DNA from: Galaxea fascicularis
Taxonomy: Eukaryota > Cnidaria > Anthozoa > Scleractinia > Euphylliidae
Assembly (NCBI GenBank): GCA_948470475.1
Contig: OX419339.1
Location: forward strand, 9,593,002-9,657,001
Direction of reading: 5' to 3'
DNA: 64,000 nt
Each line of letters starts with the position of its first letter. Within the stretch, counting starts at the first letter, position 1. The notes under the pieces are model-generated. The model had not been told where the DNA came from. It did no database searches and saw only the letters and a program-made list of their open reading frames with translations. Shown piece by piece: positions 1 through 22,961 of this stretch. Made by a program: the position numbers and the translations under genes.

Positions 1-26
1 ACATATATGGTAGACAAAAGTTGGGT

Positions 27-32
27 TTTATT
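27..32 (-). terminator. Poly(A) signal of beta-tubulin gene 1
   Basis: The plus strand reads tttatt, which is AATAAA on the coding strand, 71 bp past the stop codon at 103-105. The position suits a short 3' UTR. The cleavage site itself was not identified. Confidence 0.6.
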
Positions 33-102
33 GAACATCTTTGAAACATCGTAATAACAGTTTACCGAAAGTTAAATCTTGAGAAAAAATCTGGAAAAAA
101 AT

Positions 103-3725
<3,623 letters not shown>

Positions 3726-5690
3726 TTTTCCCTTTTTTATCAACAAAAATGAAAAGTTTGCGTCCTCCGTCAACCGCAATGTGCTGTCGGATGCAGTAAT
3801 GGCGTTTCCTTGGATTTGAGAGATCTTTTACACGTCAAACTATTATGACGTAGAGTATTACCATGACGATGTCAAACAAATAGCCAATCACTTGGTAGCG
3901 CGCGGAAAATGCTGTGAAAGAGAGTACATTTATTTCAGAACAACTTTTGAATAAATCCAAGAGAATACAGGGCCAATCAGGAAATACTGTTTCTTGGTGA
4001 AAGAAAAGCCATGCACTTCATTATCCCAATTGTGTAGCGATTTGCCAGAAAAAGCTCACTGATCGAGGTTATTAGCGCTTCCGATCCGCGAAAACAAATT
4101 ATTCGTTTTCAACTGTGCTTCTGAAAGTGCTCTCTACTGTCGAACGAATTCCGACAACAAAATTGCAAATTTATATGGCATTTAGTCCACACGCAAACGC
4201 CTGAAACTTTAGCCCGGGTAGCCGACCCGAGTAACCAGCTGGAAATAAGAAAGAGGGCCCCGCAGTCTAATTCACTGTCTTTATCTTCAAACGTACGAGC
4301 CCGTAACTCGGTTTGGCGAATGAATCTGGGGAAGACGGTCTATTATAGGGGTCCGTGCATTCCGCAAAGCGCCATACTTTTGTTCTTCCCAGACCGAAAA
4401 ACCGCCTTAATTTTTTTCTTAAGACCGAAACCGCACTTATTTCTTGACCGTAAACCGCCAAAAAAAAAGTACGTATGTTCCCGAGAACCGCCAGACCCCC
4501 AGAGTATGATAGACCCTCGGAGAACAGCTATGCATACAGGCACTAAATGTTGAACTACGGGCATGTAAACAAAGTCACCCTCGGTATAAAATTAGTCACT
4601 TTCACCAAAGAGCCTCAAGACCATGTCAAGCTGACAAATGTTTCCTGAAAGTGCAGTAGCGACTGGGCAAATGAGAGGAATCAGGCTCTTGGTTGGTGGG
4701 GACAAGCGAAAGACGGCGGGGGCGTGGAAATGAAAAATTGGGGGAGCCTGGCACACGCGACGCTAAAGGAGGGGGGAGGAACAGAATAGGGAGGAGGGAG
4801 AAATGGCCCAAAAAAAGTTGGGAGGAGGGAGAAATAGGGGGAAAAAGTAGGGAGGAGGGAGAAAAAGAAAAGTTGGGAGTAGGGAGAATTGAACTGGATG
4901 GATCTGGATGAGTAGGGAGGAGGGAGAAATTGGCTCAGAAAGTAGGGAGAAGGGAGATTTACTCCCCTGTTCCTCCCCCCTACTAAAGGTTGTGGAGTAG
5001 GGGTAATAGCTGATGCACCGAGTAGAATCTGGAAATAATTATTCCTGAGGACACGAGTTGAACAATGCTAAAACCACTAAAAATTTGCCATTCTACAAAC
5101 TCAAGGCCTGAAGTGTAGAATATGATCAGAAATTTAAATCAGCTGTGACATTTCTGGTGCACATGCTATAGATCGTTTTCAGTCACGTGACAAGCAGCCA
5201 TATTGGCAGAAAGTATCTGCATAAAAATAAAGTTCAATTCCCAGAGGGTTATCCCTGTGCACCAATACAGCCATTACAACATCATGTGAAAACAAACCAT
5301 TGATTTCTTCATTTAATAAATAGGGTCATAATGTTAATCAAGGGTGCACTGGAGCATCGTTGGACAATACATTGATATAACTGAGAAAACATCTGGAGAA
5401 ATAGGAAATACTTTGCAAGCAAGGCATCAAGGGTGAAGGGTTAAGTTCCATCCCAGCCAGCACACAGTGCTTCTACCTATTGCATTGTCAGATATAGTTG
5501 GGTGGCCTGTGGTATCAGAGAAAGAGGATAGCAACCAGTGAAAACCACTTTATTTGTCTAGACTTTCACCCAAAATGGTTTCAATGAATACATCCGGTCA
5601 TTACCTGGTTTGGCCAGCTTAGAAAGGGTACCCGAGCTTTTAATTCACTATAGGAGAGAAAACCACCCAAAAATAACAGGAACTTGCTCT
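3726..5690. other. Intergenic region between tubulin copies 1 and 2
   Basis: It holds the promoter side of tubulin copy 1, where no TATA box is apparent. At 4360-4500 there is an imperfect set of short accgcc/accgaaaccgc words. A purine-rich simple repeat is listed separately. No credible coding exon or RNA gene was seen. Confidence 0.5.
4690..4975 (+). repeat. Purine-rich tandem repeat (GGGAGGAGGGAGAAA type)
   Basis: A run of imperfect 12-20 bp units built from gggaggagggagaaa, almost entirely purine on the plus strand. A long polypurine/polypyrimidine stretch can adopt unusual structure. The open frames across it are only by-products of the repeat. Confidence 0.8.
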
Positions 5691-5696
5691 TTTATT
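5691..5696 (-). terminator. Poly(A) signal of beta-tubulin gene 2
   Basis: The coding strand reads AATAAA 287 bp beyond the stop codon at 5983-5985. It is the best canonical signal in the expected place. Cleavage is not demonstrated. Confidence 0.5.
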
Positions 5697-5982
5697 GAGT
5701 ACTGAACTTAACAGTTTAAATGGAAGTGAGTTTGACCACAGCACTAAATTGGTCAATACAATACATCTATCTATCTGCCTAAACCAATTCCAGTTTGAAG
5801 GATAGGTTTGCTGTGAAAACATCACTGTAGGATGTTTATGTCTAAGGCTTTGACTTCTTTAAGAGACTTAAGTTACACTTTTACCACTTAAAGAAAGGTT
5901 AATGTTAAGACAGATGACAGTTTCCTGTATGTTTCATTTTTTCAATCTCGACCTTGCTTTTTCATCAAATAAGGGAAAAACT

Positions 5983-9130
<3,148 letters not shown>

Positions 9131-9216
9131 TTTCAGAAATATTTAGCGAACGAAAATTGGATCAACTTCCCCTGTCTCTTGAGTTTGTGAGTATTGGTTG
9201 CTGTCTTGGCAGCGCG

Positions 9217-9224
9217 TTCTTATA
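9217..9224 (-). promoter_or_regulatory. TATA box of beta-tubulin gene 2
   Basis: The coding strand reads TATAAGAA, about 90 bp upstream of the ATG at 9130. Transcription would start near 9190, leaving a short 5' UTR. Assigned from motif and position only. Confidence 0.55.
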
Positions 9225-11764
9225 GTAAGCAGATAATTTATGCAATGATTTCTTGCGAACAATAGGCTTACTTCCTTATACGGTAGTGATCGTTGATGTC
9301 ACAACTCTTGATGAAATTTATTTTGATGATTGTTTATTAGTGATGAACGGTTGCCCCCTGCCTACGTCGCACGATTTCTTTATGATGTTCGCCAAGACGT
9401 TCACCTAAAATTTTCAGAATTACATACTGACGCCGATGTGTGATATTTGCCTCCGTTTGCTCATTAATTCACCTCAAATATCTCGGAGATTGTATCCGAT
9501 CATTTACTTTTTTTAAAAAATAACAAAGGCTTCAAAAGGGCGAGTCTATTAAACTAGCCCCCAGTCTCCTTACAAAAAAGGAAAAATAAACGCTCCCAGG
9601 AGCCCATGGGCTCCTGACGCTCCATGCAGTGAGTCAAGAGACACTCATACATCCTCCAGGTTTCTCTTTATATTAGCTAGCCTAGAACAGGTGAAAGCAT
9701 GTGGATACTGGCTACGCTGATTGCTGGCCTTGTTTCTGATGTCATCTGTGCGCAGCGCTATTGGGAAAAGGCCATGGGGATTGAACGACATTTAGGGCCG
9801 AGGGATTCGTGGAGGCAGTGCAGTGTAATATCAATATCTCATACGAAATCAGCGCGTCCAGTTGATTTTCAATAATTAGCCGATGTTTACCGTGATCATA
9901 TTTTAGTTTGGACATAAAGAACGGGCCGCGTGTTGAAACATCCGACACAAAAAAGTTGCTGTGTGAATGATCCTCTTAGTTCAACTTCAACTCTGAAGAT
10001 GAGGATCTTGTACAAATGGTCCAAGTTCCCCGGTCTTCTGTGTTCGTAACGTCAACTTTGTCATATCAAACAAAAGACCTATTTCCTTATACAATGGTTG
10101 TCATGATATCACACAGGATCACAACACACCTGGCCACTTTTGTTCCCTGCTTTTGTTTAAGAACAAAGCTTGACAATTGACACAGTGACCGAAAAATTGA
10201 TGAACATGACGCGTGATCTCCTTTGCGGTAATTTCAAAATGCAAATATGGGTCAATCAGACTTACTGAAAATCGGGCAAAACAACTTAATCGAAATATTT
10301 TGATATCTTACTGGCGCACCAAGAGTGATGTCAGTATTTAGCAAAAGGGAAACAAAATAGGAAAAGCGCAACATACGATTTTATTACGCTTTTGCTAGGC
10401 TTTTGCTTAGAAAAAGAGTAATTTAGACGCTATGCCAAGGAAGTGTTTTTATCAGGATTTTATCAGGGTACACATGCACACCATAGTAACAATGTGCACA
10501 CGGATCAACCGTATACGGGCCACTCCGCAGTCTTTTTACATCAGTACCCTCGTGTACGGTCAGAATATTTCCTATATACGTTACCCGTACGGACTCATTC
10601 TACACCCGTATACTTGTCGTCTTTTTTTCAGTGTTTGATACGTCAGTCTGCTGTTTCAACCCTGTTTCAATGAAACCAACAACACATTTGGTATTCGACT
10701 AACTTTAGTTAGTAAAGAGCCACTTGCCCAACCTTGTGTCTCGATAGACCAATTTTGATATTCTCTTCTATGGTTATGGATGTTGCGGAAAAAAATAACG
10801 GATGTGCGGTCGAATATAGACAAAATCATTGCGTTGGTCCACAATACTTTTACATCGTAACGTTGTCTACCATTAACTAGAAAGCGTCGTTTTCAATTCG
10901 TAAAATCACGAGTCATTGCTCAGACCGTTCTGATTGGCTTCTACTTCTACGACCACTCAAAGTAACCCCTATTTCAGTGCTGTTTATTAACGGATTTCAA
11001 TTATTAACAGCCATTCTCAAGGTACATTGACACCGTTGTATCTCGGGGATTCAAGTAATATGGGTGTCTGTATGATGAAGGGTACTTATAAATAGGAAAT
11101 AGGAATCGTTGATGAAATATCGCAGATTGGCCAAGGACATAGCGGAAAAGTAAACGATGGCATTCTCGATGAAATATCCACGAACTCGTCAGACTTGCTA
11201 CCGGCTTTATTCGGCCCGCTTGACTTTGGAGAAAACAAAACAAAACAAAACAAAAAAAACTGGTCCACGTTACTTCACTTCTCAGAATAAAATTGCATTT
11301 GGACTTAAGCTCCCAAACAAGTAACTCGATCTCCTCGATGGGAAGCCGGGCTTTACCCGCAAGTTAATTCCCTTACCCCCTAACATAGAGGTAGTCTGTT
11401 TGCACAGAAGATAGGCCAAGACCTCATTATTTCGAAGGAAGGGAAATATATTTCTTCCAAGTTCCTTTGCATTTTTTGGCTTAGAATATTTGCTGAGACG
11501 GATGCCTTCTTAAGAGTAAAGTGGTTGCCCTGGCGGATTTGCTCAATACCCGGAAAAACCATGTGGAAAAAACCTCCATCAATACCCGGCAATATTGGAT
11601 GTTTCCCTCACGGCAACTTCCTGGACTCGGACCCCAAGAAACAAACCTTGTCCTGTTACCAATCGATTGAAAAGTGAAACAGTGTAGTGATCATTAGGCA
11701 AAAACAACTACAAGGCATTCATAACAGTTTAAAATCAAATAAAGGAATCACACGAATCTGGGCA
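9225..11764. other. Intergenic region between tubulin copies 2 and 3
   Basis: No coding exon, RNA gene or recognised transposon was seen here. The only distinct structure is a perfect 20-bp palindrome at 9597-9616 (CAGGAGCCCATGGGCTCCTG). Short open frames are scattered and show no family resemblance or coherent splice phase. Confidence 0.5.
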
Positions 11765-11770
11765 TTTATT
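11765..11770 (-). terminator. Poly(A) signal of beta-tubulin gene 3
   Basis: AATAAA on the coding strand, 275 bp past the stop at 12045-12047. The spacing resembles that of copy 2. Confidence 0.5.
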
Positions 11771-12044
11771 CAAGACACCTGAAGTGCAGAAAAAAATCTC
11801 AGCTGTTCCACACAAAAGTATGATTGTTTTAAAATAGCTTTTTAAGAGTTTGACAAAACATTCAAGGCTTAGTCCAGACTAGAACTTCAATCACATAAAA
11901 AGTTGAGTTCAATTAATTACTGTCTTGTAAAAGGATAAAAGATACAGATCACATAGCTTTTTTTTTAATCATTCATTAAACAGTTTCACGTCCTTTCGAT
12001 TGGCTTCCTCCTGCTCTTCCTCTCCATCAAATAAAGGGAAAACT

Positions 12045-15368
<3,324 letters not shown>

Positions 15369-15753
15369 CTTGATAAGTAATCGGCGAAAAAATCGGAAAG
15401 AACACTTCGGTCAACTCTTGTTTGTGGAAATGGTCGCTTGGGTAACCGTGGCGGGCTTTTATTTCAACGGCCGATTTATTGGAAGATGGGGGAGGGGTGG
15501 GGCGGCAATCGTGTTTAACAGGTTATGCTGGATTGAAATGACCTTGTGTCTTTTTTTTACAAATTTATTTTTATATGAAATGCTATCTTACCATAATATG
15601 GTGTGAGAGAAATGACCACAAAAAAATTGGTCTCTGTGTTCACGTTACAATTTCCGTGAGAGTGAACCTGAGTGACAGTCACCGTGACCCACCGTGACCC
15701 GACCCTGGCCTGTCAAAAATGCTTCATGGGACCTGGAACCGAATAAATCCAAT
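15369..15753. promoter_or_regulatory. Divergent promoter region of beta-tubulin 3 and NUDCD1
   Basis: Only 385 bp separate the two start codons, which point away from each other, so both promoters must lie here or in untranslated exons. On the tubulin side the minus strand has ATAAAAGC at 15455-15462, a plausible TATA variant. On the NUDCD1 side two ATGs precede the chosen start: 15719-15787 is an out-of-frame uORF overlapping the start codon, and 15726-15746 is a six-codon uORF. Whether they are transcribed depends on the unknown start site. Confidence 0.5.
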
Positions 15754-18700
15754 ATGGAGTCTCTTCGTCCAAACCGCGAACTTTTAGATCCTAAATTTGA
15801 GGGCTACAAACTTTCAGCAGATCCATTCAGTGTCTCTTCAACAACCCTGGTATCTGCAGTTAACGATGTGAAACTCAAAGACGAACTATTGATTTCGTTT
15901 CAGCACACGAGAGCCTTTGGTAATCTGAATCATCTCGTTTTGGATTCTTGGACAGCTGAATGCGGGAAAACCGAAGCTGTTTATTTTGTGGATGAAAATT
16001 ACGAAGTGCAAAGAGCTACTGTGAAAGTAAGTGGTACTTATAGCTAGTGCAATAACTAAGCAATGGTCTTTTGTCATCAAACGATTTGAATTGCCAAGAG
16101 AATGAAATATTTTTTTTGCTGAAACTAGATTTTCGGAAACACGTGTTTTGTTTGTACTTGAGTAGTCAGTGGCTTTATTCTCCAACTGCATGTTTTTTCC
16201 AACTGATCACCTAAAAGCCTCCTGTATCATCTGGAATCAATTGAATTAAGGGTTTTAAGTACCAAATGGCTCACTCAAAAGCTCAAAAGAGTCAAAAGTG
16301 GTTTGAGAGAATTGTTGACATTATTATCCCCATTGAAAACAGGGTCATACGGGTCGGCCCTGGAAATCCCGGAAAGTACTTATATTAATTAAGCTTATAA
16401 TCCAGCATTTTCCAGGACTGGAAGGTTCATGAAAATGGTAGGAGGTCGTGGGATATCCTGGAAATCTGTAAACTAAAGTAGTAAAGTTATGCTCCTAATT
16501 ATTATTAGGAGCAACCAGATGGGAAGATCCAACAACTAAGACACTGAAAACAACCCAATGTGCATCATGGGTCCTGAAAAAAAACTCTCTGAGGTCTGGG
16601 AAAGTCCTTGAGAAGTCCTTGAGATTTGTTTCAGAAAAGGGTATGAACTCTGTGAAAAGCTGGAACAGCAACTGCATGCAAGTGACTGTTTGTCCTTGGA
16701 GAATTTCAATTCTCATTTGTTGGCATATGCATTTCTTATAGAAGTAGAGGGAAGAAAATATCAAATATCAAGCAAATTCATCTGGAGTGATCCTGTTATT
16801 AATTCTCGTGACCACTCTGTCTTATCAAGCACTGATATTACTAGGAGAAATTAGATGCTGATCACTCTTAGGTTTTTAAGGGTTAAATCAGTCTTTCACT
16901 TACATTTTGGCTTAGATGGGTGGAGGGGGGGTATTTGAATCAAACCTCTTGGAAAGTTCAAATGCCGCTGACAGGTGTTTAAGGTAGTTCTGTTACAGGA
17001 GATATTTTGGTTAGAAATGGTTATAAGCACACTAAACTAAAATCAAGTTCAGCAGGGAGGGCAGTAATTATTATAATTATTTTGAGAGGTTTCTCCAGAA
17101 TGCAGTCTCAGCGCCTAGAAAAACTTACCAATTTTCGTCAATCTGAATCCCTGTCCATCCTCAGTAGTCTGTATAGCAACTGACAACAGCAAATACTTTC
17201 ATTGCAGTAGCAGAATCTTTGGGAACAAAACTGGAATAGTATTCTTGAAATCCCATTGATTTGAAGACATTTTAGTCCTCTAAAGTGATGTATAAATAGT
17301 GTTACAGTGCCTCCTTAACTGAACGGGATAATTCAGTCCACCATTAAATAGAAGCAGTAAGGTAATCAGTTATTTATGATTCATCAAACCAGGACAGGGA
17401 GATTTCCTATGTGGGTACTGTATTCCAAATACCAACTGCTGTGAAAACTAAAGAAAGTTTGAATGTAACGCTGTTCTTTCCTTCGCCATCACTGGCTTGC
17501 CTGTCCGATGGTTGTGGTAAGCTGTTCTTACTTCACACAGAGGACAGAACAAAGGACATTGCACAAAGCGCGACTTGGAAAGTAGCAACCATCTATCAGA
17601 ATGATCAGCCATCACTTATTCTTCATAGCATAGAGAATCAAGAATCAGGGTCAGTGAGTTGCTTGTTGCTGAGTATCTCTGAGAATGAGGCTTCCAATTC
17701 AGTCAAAGATGCCCATGTTGTTCATTTAGAATTGGTTACATTCTCTAAAGCAAAAGGCTCTTCATCACCGGTCGATAGCTACAGCTGTGAGGTAATAAAG
17801 CATTTCAAAGGGTACAGCACACCAGTGTATGCAGCCATTGAGCCTGGTTGTACTGCTATTCTTGTAGCCAGTGACAAACCATTTACCCTTGTAAAAGGTA
17901 TGATTTTTATCTTTATTTTCTGTTGAATTCTTGTGGTGTTTGGCTTGCTACTGTAAAACCCCTGATACAATGATCTGGAGTATTCAGACTAGAAAAATGG
18001 TTCTGTCATCATGGGTTAATTCCATCATATTAGGTTTCTGTTCCATGCATTTTACTGTTATTAAGGTGAAGAGTATGTTTCCTTGCTTGTGTTTGGATTG
18101 AAGGACATACATAGAAGGTTATGTAATACATTAACTGCTGCCCAGTTAGCTTAATCAGTATGATATCTGGCCTGCTTTAAACCCCAAATCAGACCATGAA
18201 CCAGGGTCTTAAAATAGTATTGGTAAGATCATGCTTGGTACATTCCACTCCATTTGGACATTTCAGAGATTATGGTCCATCTTCTTAATCAGTGCAGTTT
18301 TTTCTGTTATTTTTTAGCTTTCCAACTGATATTAGTACATGTTGCTTCCTTGACCTCCTTATGTAAAACTTGAAAGGGACATCAAACAACCCACTTGCTA
18401 TTTCCAAAGAGTAGGGAATGTAGGTCCCACTGTTTTGGCTTGTCCTAAATTTGCTTCTAAGGATTGGGTGGAAGCAGGGCAATGGGCTAACCACCTATTG
18501 TCATGGAAGGTTCTTTGTCAAGGAAACCGATAGCCAAACTGGCTGTTGTCTGTATGCTTCATAGTGGCATGGGCAAGCCAAGGTCCTGCTTGTGTGTATC
18601 ATGCAAGCTAAGGCAACTCCTATTTTCAAAAGAGGGATTATGCTGTCACTGTTCTTATGTTTTTCAGGGCTTGAGACTAATGGTAGCGAGCTAGCCATGA

Positions 18701-21224
18701 ACTAGTAAAAATTATGTTTTGGCTAGTAGGTTTTGCGCTTCACTAGCCATTTTGGCCAGTGAAAATGTTAGCACAAAACATGTGCACTAGCCACTGGGCT
18801 ATTAAGCTGAAAAGTTAGCCTCAAGCCCTGTTTTTTATCTTTTGCATCAGGTGATGAACAGCTGCCTTCTACGTTTGGAGAAGGTGAAGAAAAACGGGAA
18901 ATTAAGGATAAAGAATCAAACAGTTCATCCATGCCAGTGTACAAGTGGTCACAGGATAGTGAAGACATCACTGTAAAATTTAAAGTTTCAGGTGGTACAA
19001 GCAAAGAGAAAATATCTTGTGAAATAAAAACAGATTCCTTAGATGTTCGTGTTGGGGAAGATGTCTTGTTAAGTGGTGCACTTTTTGCTAAGGTGAATTC
19101 TGAAGAAAGTACATGGACATTCGATGGAGACAGGTATGTTGATGCAAAGAAGCTTCAAGTCAAATTATTGTGTGTGACATGCAGTATGTAAAGAAATTTG
19201 TTTCCAAAGTACTAGGTGGTTTAACCAACAGAGACAGACAAAACTTGAAAGATATTTTTCCTTATTTATGTGTTGCCTTTCTAGCTTTGTTGTTTCTTTG
19301 AGTATACACTTTTTTTGTTGGTTTTAAGAATCTAACACTATCTCTTAAATAAATTAAAGCAATTTAGTAATATTTTAAGTTCTGACCATGCAGTGTTCCA
19401 GACATTTCTCAGAGTCCAGGGGTCACAGACGACTTTTAAGGGGTTGGTAGACATGGGTCTTCTCACCCAAGAGAACCCTCTGTTATTTGGAACACTGCCA
19501 TGGTCATATTAATAGCATTTGACTCAAGCTATATTAATTTTTATTTATTAGTCTGGAACTGGTCCTTGTAAAGCAAGCTGAAGAACATCACTGGAGCAGT
19601 GTTGTGAAAGGTGATGACCGAGGAACTTATGAACTGGTTGGAGAGGAGGCAGAAAGGGTGAAAGAAATTCATAGCAGATTAGAGCACCTCACATCCGACA
19701 AAATAGTGAGTGGACTTACATTCTTGTAACTCTGAATTTAGAAATTGCAATTGCAGCATAATTTTCCCAATAATACAAAACAGACTACAGAATACTTTCT
19801 AGGCATTAAATTAATGGCAAACATTCTTAAATGTTCTCTAAGTTTTTCAGTTCTTAAAATGTGCAAAATTTCAAAGCTCTCTTTACTTTAACAAACTTTA
19901 AGGGTTAATGAGGTAGGGATTGCTTCTTATCTGGAAAGTTCTTTGTCTCATTTGAAAGTAATATAATGTTCCAGAAAAAAGCAAGCAACAGTGTAATATG
20001 CTAGCCCCTTATTTTTCCCCTTTACCTCTGAAAGTGTTAATGGCATGTTGAAAAACGTGAACACGATTTATTGTCTACAGGTAGAGGACACAAGACAAAA
20101 CAGGATCTCATTTTCAGATCAACAATTTGAAGAATGTGATGCTTTTCCTGAAGATATTGAGTATATTTTCAGACTAGATGTTTCATCTGGAGAAGTAACA
20201 CACAAGGTGGGATTTCAATTATTTATCATTGGTTATTCAAAATGTGCCACTGACACAGTAGAAACATGCCATCAGTGTGTGACTATAAACCCTGGGCTTG
20301 TAAACAGAGTGCAATTTACATTTTAAAATGTTGGGCTTGACCATGAAAACAGCTCAACACTGGATCAGCTAATACTCAGTCTTGAAACTAGTCCCTGAGA
20401 TTATTTTCATGGCTTAGGGGGGAGTATATTCTTTCAAGTATGTTTGCATCTGATTTGTTTTTGGGGGGTGGAAGGGGGGGGGGGTCTTTTTATAGTCATA
20501 ATTTAGTATGTAGTTTCATTGAAGCCAGCAACCAGAGAAAACGGCTGCCTACTTTGTCTAGATTTTCACTCAGATGATTACAAATAATTCATCAGGTCGC
20601 CGCCTACTTTGGTTAGCTGAGACAGCTATTTCAACAATTATTATTAAAGCCTATGTGTACTACCTTTTATATCCTTTAGAATTACACTGGAGAGCAATAA
20701 TGTTATTGTACCAGGTGTTTGTTTATTTTCAAATTCTTTGTAACCATGAATCACTTAAACTGTAATCTGCAAGTAAGGTGAAAACCTAATAATATGTCCA
20801 ATGTTAATGTCAGGTATGCTTAGCTATTCATCAGTGGATCTTCAATGCAACCCTGAACAAAAGCCTTCCTCCAGCTTTCTGCATACGCCATGATGTCGAT
20901 GCCCTTCTCTGGCAGCCCAAAGGTCACCCCAATAATGAGGATAACTGGACACATGTGGGGACTTTTAATGCACTTGGATATGTCCAAGCAGCTAAACGCG
21001 ATCGCAAGTTCTCTACTTGTGCACCAGATATGTCCTTTGCCACACTGTGTGACTGCACCAGGCATGTTTATGTTTACCGGCAGCCTGAGAAAGGAGCTAA
21101 ATATGCCAGTCAATACGTTGTGACATTAGCAACCTCAGATAATGAAATTCTTGGGCTTCAAGCCTCTAATGGAAGAGTTTTTGTCCTGACAAAACAAAGC
21201 TTGCATGTTGTGACTGTGGAATGA
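15754..21224 (+). CDS. NUDCD1: NudC domain-containing protein 1 (six exons, 583 aa)
   Basis: A NudC-family cochaperone with a p23-like CS domain, known in vertebrates as CML66. Exons: 15754-16026, 17393-17897, 18851-19133, 19552-19705, 20081-20206, 20814-21224. The phases join without conflict into 584 codons, and human NUDCD1 is, as I recall, also 583 aa. The start was chosen because the protein then opens like the family, with RELLDPKFEGYKLS near residue 10. The CS domain lies at roughly residues 290-375 (VYKWSQDSEDITVKF through the STWTFDGD segment). The C-terminal region has the conserved block HDVDALLWQP followed by FNALGYVQAAKRDRKF. A MITE ends 20 bp before exon 3. The gene converges on SACM1L. 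Confidence in identity is high; biochemical role is known only by homology. Confidence 0.93.
18665..18830. mobile_element. MITE with CAGGGCTTGAG termini beside NUDCD1 exon 3
   Basis: 166 bp bounded by cagggcttgag and its inverted copy ctcaagccctg. The internal sequence is rich in ctagcca/tggctag words. CAGGG ends recall hAT-type non-autonomous elements. The flanks are T-rich, so a target duplication could not be decided. The element ends 20 bp before exon 3, so the pyrimidine tract of that splice site lies between the two. Confidence 0.65.
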
Positions 21225-21574
21225 AAGTAAATTCTTTCTTGGAACTCAAGTTGCAATTGGTTTCAGAGAATCCAGGTTACCGTGTTGTAACAAAGTAGCC
21301 AGGACACAAGGAGTTGGAGTAGAGAATCCTGTAATTTGCTATTCATGGCTTCCTGTTTCTTAAATTTAAATTTTCATTGTTTTCCTTTAATGTATCATTT
21401 TCTTGATGTAAAAAGCTAAAACGAAAACAGGAAAAGGGATATTTCTTAACAGTTTCCATGCACATAAATGGTAACATTTTGAGATTTTATCATATCAAGA
21501 CAGTATGTTGTTTAATGTTTTACTACAGGGTTTCTACAGTGTAAGTGTAATATCTGTTTTAAAGAGTTATTGTG

Positions 21575-21580
21575 ATTAAA
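21575..21580 (+). terminator. Possible poly(A) signal of NUDCD1
   Basis: ATTAAA 351 bp beyond the stop codon, followed by a T/G-rich stretch. A common variant signal, assigned by position only. Confidence 0.4.
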
Positions 21581-22753
21581 TGGTTTACAAATTTGTAAAT
21601 TGTTTGCTCTTTGGGTGGGGTACGTCTGCATAGCATGTAATGTCAGACTGATCAGCCCGTCACTGGCCAGAGGCAGGTGTATGTATGCTACCAGGTCCCC
21701 ATTTCACTTTCTTCACACTTGAGAAGAGCAGGGAGTTGAAAAGTAGGTGATACACAATCCTGTAACCTTGCACTCAGTTGCTTTCAATAATTGGTAAGAA
21801 GCAGTTCTGGGGGTGTGTACAACCTGTAGCAGCTTTGCCACCTACATTTTGGCCCCACAGACCAGGTTCTTTTAGTGATAAGGTGGATCTGAGCACCTCC
21901 CCTAAATCCACCACTGGCTGCTTAAAATAATACATCCATTGTTAAATAATGGACAAAGGGAATGTTTTGATTTTAGCTCAAATTTGTGATCAAGGAAGGG
22001 TCCAATACTTCTTAAGCTTTCATCTGAGACTGTTTGTAGGCATTTTCAAAAGAGTGGAATCAGAGTGGGTGTCCTTGATAAATGGTGTGAAATTCTCTAG
22101 CAAACAGTTCAAACCTATCCTCCCTTGCTAGCTAAGTGATGATTAACCTTTGCTTTGACTGCTTATCATATCTCAAGTTCCTTACCGTAACAAATTATGT
22201 ACAGCAAGTTAAGCCACAAGAGGAATGGTTGGCATTTGTGTTTAATTTTTTATTGCTTTTTTTTAACTTTTCACCTCTTTAAATAGTTTTTGAGGATTCC
22301 TGTTTCACAGTTGATTTATGTGAAAATCACATGAGAAATCAGAATACTGGATAAAATTAAAACAATTTACTACTGAATAATTTGGGACAGCTTACTTATA
22401 GTAAAATATTATTCGCACTTTCCACATTCTGCTCTAGCCTGGGGTGGGTGGGATTTTCACACCAGAATATTAGTCAGTGGGAGGTATGGATTCTTTTGAT
22501 ATTGCAATGTGGTTTCACACACATATTCCACCATTTATAGGAGCTTGAACACTGCCCCCCACCCCCCCTACCTTCCTGGGATTTTGTGACAATATCATTT
22601 TACAATTACTATAAAAATGTGGTTATATAATTATGTAAAAAAAAACAAACAATGTGTACCTTAACCTGTATTCACCAGTCAAAGCCAACAAATATTGTCT
22701 TTTGTCCCTCCAACCAAGTAGGAAGCAAATTTTGTACCAAGTTTGTTACTAAT

Positions 22754-22961
22754 CAGGGTCCCAAACAGGTTTAGGGCTCTAAGCCTAAAAGGACAGGACT
22801 CCAGGATTAATTTTTTGGGGCTCTAAGGGGTCCATACCATTTGTGTAATGGATCCAGGCAAAAATGGTCAGGGCTTCAGGCAGTGAAATGATTGGGCTCC
22901 ATGCTCTATGGCAAAAACTTTAGGGCTTTTGGGCTCCAGGTACCTGACCGTTGGCACCCTG
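22754..22961. repeat. Dispersed MITE-like repeat rich in GAGCCC motifs, copy 2
   Basis: 208 bp in the opposite orientation to the copy at 2445-2649. It begins cagggtcccaaa and ends ttggcaccctg, forming imperfect inverted termini with CAGGG ends. It has no coding capacity. Together the two copies define a short non-autonomous family. Confidence 0.7.

Noticed and set aside
4693..4911. Arg/Gly/Glu-rich plus-strand ORF
   Set aside because: It is a translation of a purine-rich simple repeat.
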